Source: Andrena cerasifolii (taxonomy: Eukaryota > Arthropoda > Insecta > Hymenoptera > Andrenidae). From it: DNA of 64,000 nt. A program made the translations under genes and the position numbers. Position 1 is the first letter of the stretch, and the number at the start of each line of letters is the position of its first letter. The notes below the pieces were generated by a model. That model worked only from the letters and a program-made list of their open reading frames with translations, was not told where the DNA came from and did no database searches. Positions 25,110 to 36,779 of this stretch are shown piece after piece. The stretch spans positions 17,187,433 through 17,251,432 of the forward strand of contig NC_135120.1 of NCBI RefSeq assembly GCF_050908995.1. The letters are read 5' to 3'.

Positions 25110-28100
25110 CTATTTTTCTCTTGTTATCTCGAGCCGTCGGTTCTGGGCACGGTGCATCAGGGTGGTATCGACTTAAACGAAAATGTCAACAATGGCGGGC
25201 CATCCCCGTCAGGACTGGCTTGTTGCTTCCACTCTCTCGTTCCGTATGTTCCCGCCTTTAAGCCCCCAGCTTAATAGAAAATGCTGGAATTAATCCGTGG
25301 TAACGCCGGTATCGGCCGGGCCACGTTAACCCGGAGTCCTGAAAATCGATCCATCATCGATGCTTCGGCCACACGAGAGGAAAAGAATCATTACTTTAAC
25401 GGATTATCGGTGGCCATTCTCCGGGATCGTAAAAAGACTAAATCCTCGGAGGTGATTCGTTCGGTCCATAGCCAGCCGGCACCTTTTTTCCCCTCTTCCG
25501 TGGAATCTTTATCGGATCGGAAGTTCATTCTGGAGCAACGCGCTCGCTAAGTCCCTTACGAAAAAGTGCTTCGCGGAGGAAGCACGGAGGGTGGCGTCCA
25601 AAAGGAGCGATTCGCGATGAGAAAGCGAACTTTCTCGCCTCCAGGTGGCCTGCATTGTTCCAACTTACTAACTTTTATTCGACCACTGTTGCCCGAAGCG
25701 AACGGCCACGCGGGCGTCGATGGTTCGCTTGAAATTTTCAGCAGCTGTAATGTTCCCATCCTCGCTAACCAAATATTTCTCTCGGCAACGAACGTTGCTA
25801 GCCACATCCTAAACTTTCGGTGCATTATTGGAACCCTTCCACATTCTTGCACCACTAACATACTTCTACCAGCCCCGTCCTCGATCGATTTTAATTCCTT
25901 ATTCAGCCTTGTAACACTAAAATGCAGCAACAATGTTATATCCCTTTCGTGTGATCGGATAAGCTGTTTTGTCATGCGCCCATAGTGCTGGATTATCGAT
26001 TGTTGTCGACGCAGCTTTTAAACACTTTTTCATGGACTCGTTTCGGCAGACGTGTCAGTATTTCGAGTGAATTTCGCGCCTCGCGTGTAACAAGTTCCAC
26101 AGAACGGTTAGTTACGAAGTTTCTTTTACTTCGAGGTCCCCTCCGAGCGTCACTGCGGTCTCCGCCACGAAAATCCTAGAGATATCGATTTATTCTTAAT
26201 TTCTCCAAGCTTTTTAACTAGTTTTATTCTCGTGGGTCCGTTCCCGCTACGCGTAGGTACTCTGCCTGTAACCGAAAGAAATAAGCAATTGAATATAGGG
26301 AAAGCCAAGCCCCGGCCGACTGATTGGACGCGCACGAAGACGGATTATCCTTTAAGGTGACTAATTAATCGGAGCCACGCGCTAATTTAATATACTAAGT
26401 TAGTTGCAGCGCGTTGCTCCCAGCGGGCAAATGACCCACTTGCGAACATTTCCCCGTAGAATCGCGACGAGAACTCTCGTCGGGGCGAGATCAATCATTC
26501 CAGGTATAGCCTGGCTGCTCCAGCCGCGGGATAATTAGATCGCGCAATTGAAATAGAATGGCGACGCCAGTAAATTCTAAATGGTTCGAGCACTTCCGAG
26601 TCTTCGGGGCTCGATTAAACAGCACTCTCGCCTCGATCCCGATAGCAGCCGTGAGAGGACAGCTTTACGTCGCGATAACGGCAAGTCGTTGGCCAACTCC
26701 TTCGCCGCCTATTTTTGTGCTCGATAGTTCGTTTCACCGGAAACGAGAGACATTCCCAGGTCTCGATTATACCACTCGAGGTTATCTATAAATTTCCAGC
26801 TGATTGCTCCTCGCTGGTCACCCGATAATGCTCCCGAACCCCCTCGTTCTCGAGTTAACCGATCGCCAAGGCGGTAAAACGTACGTTCAGCAACTGATTT
26901 AGGGGAGGAAGTTTGTTAGGGGATAATGAATCGTAATGGATCGCCCGTTGGAGAACTTCGTGTTTCTACCCTTTATGCTTCGTATCTCTTGCACGTTTCT
27001 GTATAGAAGTAAGCAGAGTATAAGTAGTTCAACACTTGCACGTGTCGGACGTCAGTAGCGGATCCTAATAACGGCGCGCGTCGAAACGAAAACAAGCGTG
27101 GTTAATTTCCGCCTGGACTTTAATCGAATATTTGCAGGATATAAATATCCATCGGCGGACAGGATCGTGACATATTTTTTTGTTATGGGCCGGCTCGAAG
27201 GCACGCATAGATCAAGAGGACGAATAACGCCGCGCCCCGCAATATCCAAGCCGAGCGATACATCAATTCGCAATTTACGATGTTGTTACGTCACCAATGC
27301 GAGGCAGCCTTTTCACCCTTCCCGCGGGCCGACGAAATAGGGAGCAATCGCGTAACAAATCTGATATATATAACTGGATCAGCCGCTTAAGTCGATGACA
27401 TTCCCCTCTGGGTAATGCTACTCGAAAGTACCTCTGCCTTTGGATTTTGGGAATAAGACACGACGCCGACCGCTTTCGCAGACGGGCCCCTGCGTTGTTT
27501 ATTCGGAAATGTGCACGGGTTCGCTTTAAGCCCCGAATTTCTCTGTGACAACCGAGATAAGCGCAGCTCCGTGTCTCGCGAGCACCTTCCCTCGAGATGA
27601 CGATCATTTTAATGGAAATCTTGTATAATTTGGGCGCTATAAGGTCCTCTATTCAAGAAGGTATCTTCATGAAATTTCTAAGGGGAATGCTTTTCATGTG
27701 ACAGAAAAGGTTTCAGTGACCCTGTACTAAACATTTCGCGAAAGCATTCTTCGATCGAACCTGAGGAAAGTTCCTTATGCAGCGATACGTTCCCGTAACC
27801 CATTTCCAGAACAACTCGCGTTTCCTTGGCTTCCTCCGGCGACGGAAAGAATGCGAATGGAAATGGTATATACTGCGAATTCCATTTGACCTGGCCTAGG
27901 TGAGCTACACGCGAAACGACATCGTCGTGTTGCGTCTCAATCGCGTCTTCAATCACGGTTCAATCGATCTGTATTAAAACACTTTGTTCTTCCGCGAGGA
28001 AGCAACAACGGGCCAGAGGACTCGCTTTGCATGCATATCGACCGTCTGAAATTCGAATGTGGAAAGTTGCGTCAACCCCTTTGGGGCGCTGCCAAGGTAA

Positions 28101-28285
28101 AACGCGATACGTACGCCCTTGTGTTCGCGCTTCCACCCTTTGCTCCGCGCTTGACGATTTTCAATTTCGCGAAATTGATCGTCTCGTCGCGAAAAATTCG
28201 CGGCGGAAAATTTACGTGCCGCCATCCATGAAGCTCGAGTGTTTCCAAGGCGCGAAAGGGAATGTGCCGCCGCCCCGCTCTGCGA
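25110..28285. other. intronic DNA, nothing recognised
   Basis: Mirror-image open frames at 25556-25985 on both strands are chance. No repeat ends found. Confidence 0.5.
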
Positions 28286-28289
28286 TTAA

Positions 28290-28724
28290 CGGGGGTATAC
28301 CCGTTTGAACCCTCGGAAAAATCTGTGCATATTGTGGATTTTTTTACAAGTCAACGGCTTGATGAAGATTTTCCGTTTTTTTACTATCTTTACACTGTAT
28401 CATGAACTACTTAAAAAAAAAGTTTCAGTTAAAAAACTATTGTTTTCCGGAAGTTATGCATACATGTCCGAAAGTCTCTCGATTTTAGACGGCTAAACGG
28501 TGGGCCTGAAAACAGCTGCATGTCGTGTGTGAAATCAAAAACAATAAAATCTTCTTATAAAGTATGCCAATAGCTACCCTCCAACGGGGCCGATTTCGAA
28601 AATTTTGAAAAATAAAGAAATCGTGAGAAATCAAAGGTAGAGTTACATTTTTCTAAGAGAGAAGGCCACCTTTCTTCTTTATAAATAATAAACGGGGAAT
28701 CGGAATAAAAAAAGCCTAGTCCCC
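28290..28724. mobile_element. possible TTAA-flanked MITE
   Basis: TTAA lies at 28286-28289 and 28725-28728, bounding an AT-rich block inside GC-rich DNA. The ends start with G-rich runs (CGGGGGTA on the left, GGGGACTA on the right read inward), but the inverted match is short. This is weaker than the other TTAA elements. Confidence 0.35.
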
Positions 28725-29438
28725 TTAAGGGGGCGTTCGGATCCTTAATACTTAGGCGGTATCGTTTCGCGCTAGGCGTTCAGGCGAGACTTTCAAGATA
28801 TGTCTGAACTGCATATCGGTCGGACGTGGAATGAGAATGAGAATGAACGAGATGCAACTGAGACTGGCGTAGGTGCGCGCGAAACGGCAACAGTCAAATA
28901 GCTGAGGGAATTTCCATATTTAGATATAAAAGAAGGATACGTCGGCTAAGAAAAGCCTCGCACAGGTTCTACGACGCTGCCCGTCAGCCAGATTATCAGT
29001 TTACTTTCCGGGTATAGCGAGTTGTATAATTCGCGTTAACACGCGAGCATTCCCAGCATATCGATTTAGTATAACTGTCCCTAGGTATGAAACATGAAGA
29101 ATTGGACTATTCCGCAGCGGTGGTCGGACGTTATTTTCGGTTTTTAATAACCGTATCGTTTGTGGATCGTAATGCTGATATGTATCATGCAAGGTATCGT
29201 TAGCATGCCGCCAGACGATGCCTGTTCGAATGCTTTGATACGCTATATAATATTCTATCAAGCTTCGCGGAAGGGAGATGCAATTCCCATTTGCATGGAA
29301 ACGAGCAGGCGAAAACCGGCGAGTTATAAACAATCGATATCGAGATTAAAAGTATACAACGAGCGCAGACGATTCATCGAGCATGATAATTGCGACGCTG
29401 CGACGGGCATTGACGGTTCGCGGCGCTTGTTCGATGGG

Positions 29439-29456
29439 TATCGATAGCTATCGATG
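29439..29456. promoter_or_regulatory. TATCGATAGCTATCGATG: possible DREF/BEAF-type site
   Basis: 29440-29455 is a perfect 16-bp palindrome made of two CGAT cores. TATCGATA is the DRE core bound by DREF and overlaps the CGATA motif of BEAF-32 in flies (established there, inferred here). Another CGATATCG lies about 100 bp upstream and an ATCGAT near 29059. Confidence 0.35.
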
Positions 29457-30868
29457 AGTCGGCGGTCGGACAGACAATTTGCCCGCCAAAAGCGGGAAAT
29501 TTTGATTTACATCGACAATAATTTGTCAAGCAAATAAACGTTCTTTCGTGATATATAATGTACACGCGCTGCGCCCGATGGATTTCACGGGGAATTTACG
29601 ATAACGCTGCGAATAATATTTAGTAACATCCACCGATGTAAATCTCTTCAATGTTAAAGTTCTCTCATTCACCGACTACTATGCAAATATATTTATTCCG
29701 TCCGAGACAAGCTCGACGAACGCGAGACACGAGTGTCCATAAATTTCCTGGATCCTTGAATCGAACGTTACGTCGAAACGGTGACGTTCTTTCTTCCGAA
29801 ATTATGTGTTAACACCGACAGCGTAGCCGTGCAACTTCGCCATAAATTCACGGTACATTTATCACTTGGATTCATCAGTGTCAAAATCTCGATCCAGCAA
29901 ACGCCAGTGCGGCAGCCATTGAGCCTTCGACGACAAACGCCCTGCACTGTATCGTAGTGCCTTTTGCAATCGACAGTGACGGATAAACGTCATTTCTCGG
30001 GGCTTCCTTGTAAAAAGAATTTTCGTACTTTGCAGTCCGTGAGTTTTCACGGCGATCGATACGCGGAACAAATGTTTTACGCGTATATGTTACAACGCGA
30101 CCCTTCGAAATTCAGATTTATCGAAAAAGTCGACGCACTCTGAAAACGTTAATCTTCCCTAGAGTAGTTTAAACTTTAAGCAGTGATTGTTCCCTTGGCA
30201 TCGAATTTGAATTCGCTAAACGCGGGATAATTGCGTTTCTGTCTTCTCCTGAGCGAATTGCGCAGTTTGCTTGTAATTTTATGATTTGCAACGGGAAGAA
30301 GGGGGGTGGAGGGGCAAGAGGGGCGAATGATAATTCAACGTGCGTAACTTCGGGGAAGTTGCTTTAATTATTTACTAGCGGGACCGGGAACTTGCAACAT
30401 TATGAAAACAGAAGACAGGTTAAATGTTTCAAACCAGGCACTTCCAATGAAACAGCGACGAGCGACTATTTTATAAACGTAAATTTCACTTTGCATCGCC
30501 CCGCTTTGCTTACACGTTGCTTGCTTAATCTACGCCATGAATGTGCATTCTGTTAAATCCGGGATCACGGTTGGAACTCCGCAAACAATACAAATTGCTT
30601 TAGAATGAGAAGTTGAAGAAGGCCGCGAAAAAGGAGGAGAGCAGAGAGGGAGAAACGAAGAGGTGGGAAGGAAAGATTTTGTGTGTAAACTTCGTGAAAG
30701 TCGCCCGCACGTTACGAGGGGTTTTTTCTTTCGAGAACTTCCTTTTCTTATAATTCCACGATTAATAAAGCTTAATAAATGCCGTGGCCTCAAAGTAAGA
30801 AGCGGCGGGGTAATAAAGATTGATTAACACGGTAAACCTTGTACAAACTTAATACCGAAGCTGCTGAA

Positions 30869-31614
30869 TGGGGATTGCAAATTTACCGATTTAATTCAAT
30901 TACCGGTAATTCGGTAAAATCTCCAATCGAAATCGGTTTATCGGTAATTTACCGGTATTGAAAATATAAGAGTAAACATTACAAAAAACTTTTTTTTAAC
31001 TCTAATCGAGCATTATAAAAATTACACGCAAATGAAACTATTCTGAACATAAAACATAAAATGATATAACACAAAATAGACATATTTGTATAACAAATAG
31101 CAATACTTATTAATGTGGCCCTTCATCACGAAAACAGTGAAAAGAATCTTAACTTACATAATTAAATATTTTTTTATTTGACAATTCTTTTTAACAAATA
31201 AGCGCGAAAAATATAATTTGTCTAAATTTTCGTCTCCTGAACGCGACCTAATTTTCTTACAAAATAATCCAGTCACTTGGGTAGTCTTTAAGAAATCATA
31301 TGCCATTTGTATACATATACTTTCTCCTTACTTTTTCTACTTGAAAATACGTGCATTTCTTTAATGACTTGATTCAGATTTTTAGTTTTCTTTTTGGATC
31401 GGAATTGGTTCTTCATGAGATACTTCGGTTATCATCTTTATTAGTAATTGAAGTATTTTTTCACTGATAACGCAGTAGATGTCGACGGAATTAATGAACG
31501 CATATATGCGCTATATTGCTGTACGTGATTTATCGAATTACCCGTAAAAATTTGGCGAATTACCGGCAAGAATTTGAGGGTATTTCTCGCGATTTACCGG
31601 TATTGCAATCCCTA
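30869..31614. mobile_element. hAT-type non-autonomous element (746 bp) with 8-bp target duplication
   Basis: The termini TGGGGATTGCAA (30869) and TTGCAATCCCTA (ending 31614) are inverted repeats with one mismatch. A perfect 8-bp duplication CTGCTGAA flanks them (30861-30868 and 31615-31622), diagnostic of hAT transposition. Subterminal TTACCGGTA and TTACCGG motifs recur at both ends (30900-30960 and 31540-31600), a usual layout for hAT transposase binding. The interior is AT-rich with no transposase. Confidence 0.92.
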
Positions 31615-31622
31615 CTGCTGAA

Positions 31623-34348
31623 GTCCCGTGAGAAGAATATGCAGGGTGATTCCCGCAACCGGGACGATCTACAGTTTCCTTTGAACAGGCTCTAAGATTC
31701 GTTAAGTTTCAACTGTCTACGACATTCCTTGACGAATGCAATGACACTTGCATGCTTCTCTTTCCAATCAGGTATTCAAATACTTAATCGCGATAAAAAG
31801 AATACGGCTCTCCTGGATTATTCGACAGAGTAAATTTTCAGGCAATTAAAAATTAAGTTGCTGGACCAACGGATGAAAGCAGAAGAAAATTTGATCGGGT
31901 AAGAAGCTCGAGTCGGTCCAAGACAGGAGAATCATCCTGTAGGTATATAAAGTAACCAGAAAAGAAGCTCTTTACGTTTCTGTATCTTCTCCTTAATTAA
32001 ACGGCAAAGCTCTTAAGAAGCTTATGTGCTTAGATTGCCAGGGTCTTATCGTTAAGACACGTCTGCAGTTGTCAGCAATTTTCCGCAGGAGAGTCTTCCA
32101 TTTCCGCGCCGTCCTCTTCGTCCCCGAGTAATAAGAACTTTTTTCGACTTTTTTAATGGCTCGTCGAAGCGATGATTTATTCGTTCCACGCGAAAAGACG
32201 CCCGTACTTTTTATCAGGAGAATATTCAACCGGGGAGCGACCGCAAAGGCCTTCGGACAAAGCTATTTCTTCCGAGATCTGCGGTCGCACGAACGCGGAA
32301 GGCTCCTGAGTGACGACAATGCGTCGCTCTCCAGCGTGAATCTAAGCTCATTGTGGGGAATTAAAGCTCGACGATCTGTGGGAACAATCGGACTCGAACA
32401 TTGCGATATTTCGGTGTTAATTAATATTTATATCGCGATGCTCGCAGGGAATAATGATGCGAAAGCATCCGCGGTGCTTCTACCTGGCAAGAAAACAACC
32501 CCTTTGTCTTGCAAATTTATTAAGGGGCGCTAATCGGCTGGAGATCCTCTTAGAAAGACAGTGGCATGTCGAGGCAACCATTTGGCCAAGCGGAGCGGTT
32601 TGTACAAGAATTTCGTAGGACGATAAAAGATCTGCGCGTCTTATTCATAGAAATACAGAATTCCCTTTACTGAACTGACGTTTTTAATATCGTACGCGCG
32701 TAACGTAAAAACGTATGGAGCTTCTCGCAGTGAAAACAACGTCGTTCATAATGGGATGGATCCGGATACGTTCGAAACGGATTTCGCGAAATTCAGATTG
32801 CCTGGATTTTGGCGGGAATTATTTTTGCGCGCATATCGTTTTCTTATCCCTCTACTATTGCAATGTATTTAGCGCACTGAAGTATTCAGTTTCCATAGAG
32901 TTAACTGTAAAATTGAATGGAAGCGTCCATATTATGAACGTAAAGCCGCGGAAATTAAATTAGCTCGGGAATTGTGCAAAAGAAGCCCCGTTGCGCAACT
33001 TTTAATTAATTCTTTGTAAAATACGTCTATGAAGTAAGGACAATGGGGAGACTATGCCCTCGTAACGAAGGATTCGCAAAAGAAGTTCAGTCTAATTATT
33101 CGAGTTAATAAGCGTTTAATTAAAGTTGCCGCCAGGCATCCCCTTAATAATCCGTCTTGAAATACGCACTTCTATGTGAAACAAACGTCGATGACGGTGA
33201 AAGGGCCTTTGTCTCGCAAAAGCTCTTTGTGGAACTTTCCAAATACATCCAGCGGGTTCTACGGCAACAGGATTTCAACAGAACAGATTCGTTTGTTAAA
33301 TCAACCGGGCTGTCGTTTTATCGCACCAATCGATCGTGTGAGATTTTACGCGTGCCACGCAAAAACCGACGCAGGAGCGAGAAGTGTCCGCGGCAGAATG
33401 TATGAAAGGAAACGTAACGCGAAGGTGAGGTCGCCGTGATAGCGATCCGGACGTAGAGCAATCGCAGTCAGCACTTTGCCAGGTGAAGGAAATTGGGTGG
33501 ACTGAAAGAGAAACGCGAATATAAGTTTTTGCGCGTTGCGAAAGGAGCACTTGGTCCTCGGAGCTTCAAGAACAGTGGCTCCTTGAACGTTCGCTGACGC
33601 TATTTCGTCTAATTAAATCGGAGCTCCTTTGAGGGTCTTAAGCATGGCGTTCCCAGTCCTATCTCGACTCATTTGCCGCTCCGTTATGTAACGCGCCGTT
33701 TCTTCGAATAAGCGCACCGACCACAGTATTTTTCCACCCCCAGCCCCGGCAGCGTCCTTTCGTTTATCGTTTCGAGCACGATAACGAAACGAAACGGCGG
33801 CGAACAGTGGGCGATTATTTAGCGTGCCTCCTCGAGGAAAGAGAAAAAATACAATTCATCGGTGGAGACTGCAACGGGCGAGACGATCCTTCTTCTCTCG
33901 GGCGAATCGCTCTTTTCGTTGCTCTAGCTAAGGTTTTGGGGATCGATGTCGAAGGCAATTAAGAAAGGTACACTTTGGCGTGCGAATATCTGGAGCCCTG
34001 TATTCTGTAATAGCGTCCCCCATCTCGGCTTCGCCCGAGATATTAGCGAGACTAATTCATGTTTAGTAGAATTAATATCTTTTAAGGATATTAAGTATTT
34101 TGAAAAAAAGCTTGATATCTTTGTAATATTTCGGAGAAGATAACATTCTTGGTATAATGATTTTCTGACATTAGGATGAATTGTTGTTACGCATCACCTG
34201 CCGGAGCAATGATGGCAAATATTTTTATCCATTGCTCCTATTTGAACTTCTCCTAAGTTAACATACCTAGTTAATTCCTGATCATAATTCTTCAAAGCAA
34301 ACCTTCCGGTAAAATTCTTTCTTGTAAGTCCAGGATTTACCAGTGTAT
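31623..34348. other. intronic DNA, nothing recognised
   Basis: Short frames without domains. No inverted repeats found by eye. Confidence 0.5.
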
Positions 34349-35045
34349 CTTAATATATAAAGCAGAAAGTGTTTGTGTGTCTGTCTATTGCCTAAAGCAT
34401 TCGAACGGTAAACTCCTGGGGGTGTCACGAAATTTGTCCCAGCTCTTTATACTTACCTAATCCAGATAAACGTGGCTATTTTCACAAAAAAGATAAATAA
34501 ATAAAAATAAAAAAAATTTTATAAAATCAGAATCTAAATTTCGGGTGAAGCTGAGTAGCAAAGCTCGTATTGCATACGTCGTCGAGCAGGAGTGAATGAT
34601 CTTGGCAAATTTTATCATACCCGGGGCATACTAAGTAACATCCACACGGAATACACATAAATCTGTGACAGCAATTTGTAACCATGCGACCATTCTAACG
34701 ACTATGTCCGCCGTAATCCACTTCTCTAGCGAGAAAGCGCGCGAAAAGTTTTGCCATCTGGTGATGACATCACGGTACTACTGCGAGCGAGGAGTATGCG
34801 CATGCGCGCGCGAAGTAGACTGTCGTATACACGGGTCACGTGGTCTGCAAAACAGCCATACACATGAAATGTTTACACATAAATTACATGTTAATAACGC
34901 ATTTCTGAGACATGCTACACAGCCTATGTCCATCCTAGAGTATGCAGAAATAACCTGTTAAAATTTGAGGCAGATCGGTTCAATAGGACTTGAGTTTTGC
35001 GCGAACATAAAAAACGGCTCTCTCGTTATATAATAGTATAGATTT
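34349..35045. mobile_element. Helitron-like or unclassified repeat, ends approximate
   Basis: The left side reads ATCTTAATATATAAAGCAGA followed by a GTTTGTGTGTCTGTCT run. The right side ends CTCTCGTTATATAATAGTAT after a GAGTTTTGCGCGAACA segment. These end styles resemble widespread insect Helitron-type or similar non-TIR repeats I remember. No helicase or Rep domain is present. The frame at 34665-34961 shows no domain. Boundaries and class are tentative. Confidence 0.35.
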
Positions 35046-35188
35046 TAAGCGAGACAGGACGCGGCTCGATCAAAGGGCTCGAGATAAATTGAGGCATTGA
35101 GAGAAAGAACGGGCTAACCCGCATTGAAATAAAAATAATTCTTTCTATTTTATATGATTACTTGGTAGAGCTTACTTATTGAAATGCT

Positions 35189-35434
35189 TTGAAAAAACAC
35201 TGGATACTCGCAACAGTGTTTGCAAAGTTGAAGAATGGGACGTACTTAAAAATACAGGAGCTCGAAATCGGTGAATACATCGAAGTTGAAGGTGTATTAT
35301 CACGGGCGGTAGAAACACCGGCCGGAGAGTTGCGAGCGTTTTTAAGGTTCGACGAACTTTCTCGCGAGCAGTTCTTAACGGAAGAAGACAAATATTTGCG
35401 CGGAGCAGTCGGAGTCGGAAAGTTCAGTCTATAG
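35189..35434 (+). other. unassigned 81-codon ORF
   Basis: The frame has no ATG at its start (it begins at TTG). It reads like a soluble acidic protein segment (LKIQELEIGEYIEVEG, RAFLRFDELSREQFL). The antisense strand is open too. It may be a broken gene fragment next to the Helitron-like repeat. No family recognised. Confidence 0.2.
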
Positions 35435-35890
35435 TGAAATCGCTGCCATAATAGACGGGTTAGTTGAAGTGCCCGTTGCCATGAAAAAGCATCCTCGTTT
35501 CACGCTTTGCTAGAGAATCCACCGACAACCCTATTCTTCGATGAAAGCCTTTCATTTTCTTGTTCCTTATTAAAAGGGAGCCTCGATTCCTTCAACTAAA
35601 TGGAAAGCCGGTTGCATCCTCTTCCATTTCTCTCAATTCTACCTGCCCGTTCGACTCTACGGTAGCTGAACAATCAAAGCAACTATGTTACGAGTTTCTC
35701 CTCCAGAGGAATGTTTGTCATAAAGAAATGAATGCAACTCGGTGTGAAAAAAAGATTTACGATTACAGGAGAATCTGCGTAAAGGGTTTGGGAACTATGC
35801 TAATACTTCTCATCGTGTTTGCTTCGCTGAAAAGCAAATATCTTCAACGTTCGAAAGAAGTGCAATTCACATTTTGCATCTAATGCTTAG

Positions 35891-36024
35891 TTGACACTTG
35901 ACGAGCACTCGCCAAGTCTGAACGCATATTCTAGTACTCGGCCGAGTAATCCGGCGGGGAAGATTTTCATTCGGCCGAGTAGCAGACCGATGACTCGGCC
36001 GAGTCACTCGTCAGGTGTAAGCCC
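35891..36024. repeat. short inverted-repeat unit with three GGCCGAGT palindromes
   Basis: The palindrome ACTCGGCCGAGT occurs perfectly at 35936-35947 and 35993-36004, with a near copy at 35970-35980. Outer arms TTGACACTTGACGAG (from 35891) and CTCGTCAGGTGTAAG (to 36022) are imperfectly inverted. It may be a tiny MITE or a protein-binding cluster. Confidence 0.6.
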
Positions 36025-36133
36025 AGCTTAACTGAATGAATGATGGGACTGGTACATGGACTGGTGTAGAATTTATTCCGAGTTTCTCATCGTCGCATTC
36101 ACTGTTATTCCAGACACCATAACTACCTCCATA

Positions 36134-36771
36134 CAGCGCTTGAAAACTGTTATAATATCGATTTCGGTTCTCTAAACGGTTATGAAGAACCTCCATTCTT
36201 AATAACTGTTATGAACAACCGAAATTTCCAACTATTATCTGTTTCGGTTACGGTTCCTATTTCCTTCCTCATATCGGTTCCATAACCGTTACTTTTTCGG
36301 TTCTATATCGGTTTCGAAACGGACCTAGAATCAATTCGTGTATCGACTTTTCCCTAATTGATGTCATTAATTATAGAAAAAGGAGAAACATTTATACACA
36401 TCATTGATTTCTAATAAAGCGTTGAAATAAATAAATCAGCCACATATTTTTTACATTCACACACACTATATTATTAATAGTAGGAAGTTAACAGTTTCTC
36501 CTGTTTCTATAAGGATTCCAATAAGGATACAATAATGAATGGGGAAAAGTCGATACAAGAATTGATTCTGAAACCGTTTCGGAACCAAAGAAATAACGGT
36601 TATGGAACCGATATGAGGAGGGAAATAGGAACCGTAACCGAAACAGATAATAGTTGGAAATTTCGGTTCTTCATAACAGTTATTTGGAATAAAGTTTCTC
36701 CATAACCGTTTTAATCAGAACCTTTATATAACAGTTTTGAACAGCTATTTTCGGAACCGTTTCAATCCCTG
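36134..36771. mobile_element. hAT-type fold-back element (638 bp) with 8-bp target duplication
   Basis: The duplication CCTCCATA is perfect at 36126-36133 and 36772-36779. The termini CAGCGCTTGAAA and TTTCAATCCCTG are inverted, with three mismatches in 12. Inside, arms of about 145-155 bp (about 36198-36354 and 36541-36684) are inverted copies of each other. Multiple AACCGTTAT and CGGTTCC motifs recur within them. No coding potential. The unit could form long hairpin RNA if transcribed within the intron. Confidence 0.9.
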
Positions 36772-36779
36772 CCTCCATA

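Noticed and set aside
25556..25985. Matching 139-codon frames on both strands
   Set aside because: Mirror-image frames without family features. At most one could be real and neither shows coding signs.
28720..28735. CCCCTTAAGGGGG as a terminator or regulatory palindrome
   Set aside because: Better explained as a TTAA insertion site next to a G-rich flank.
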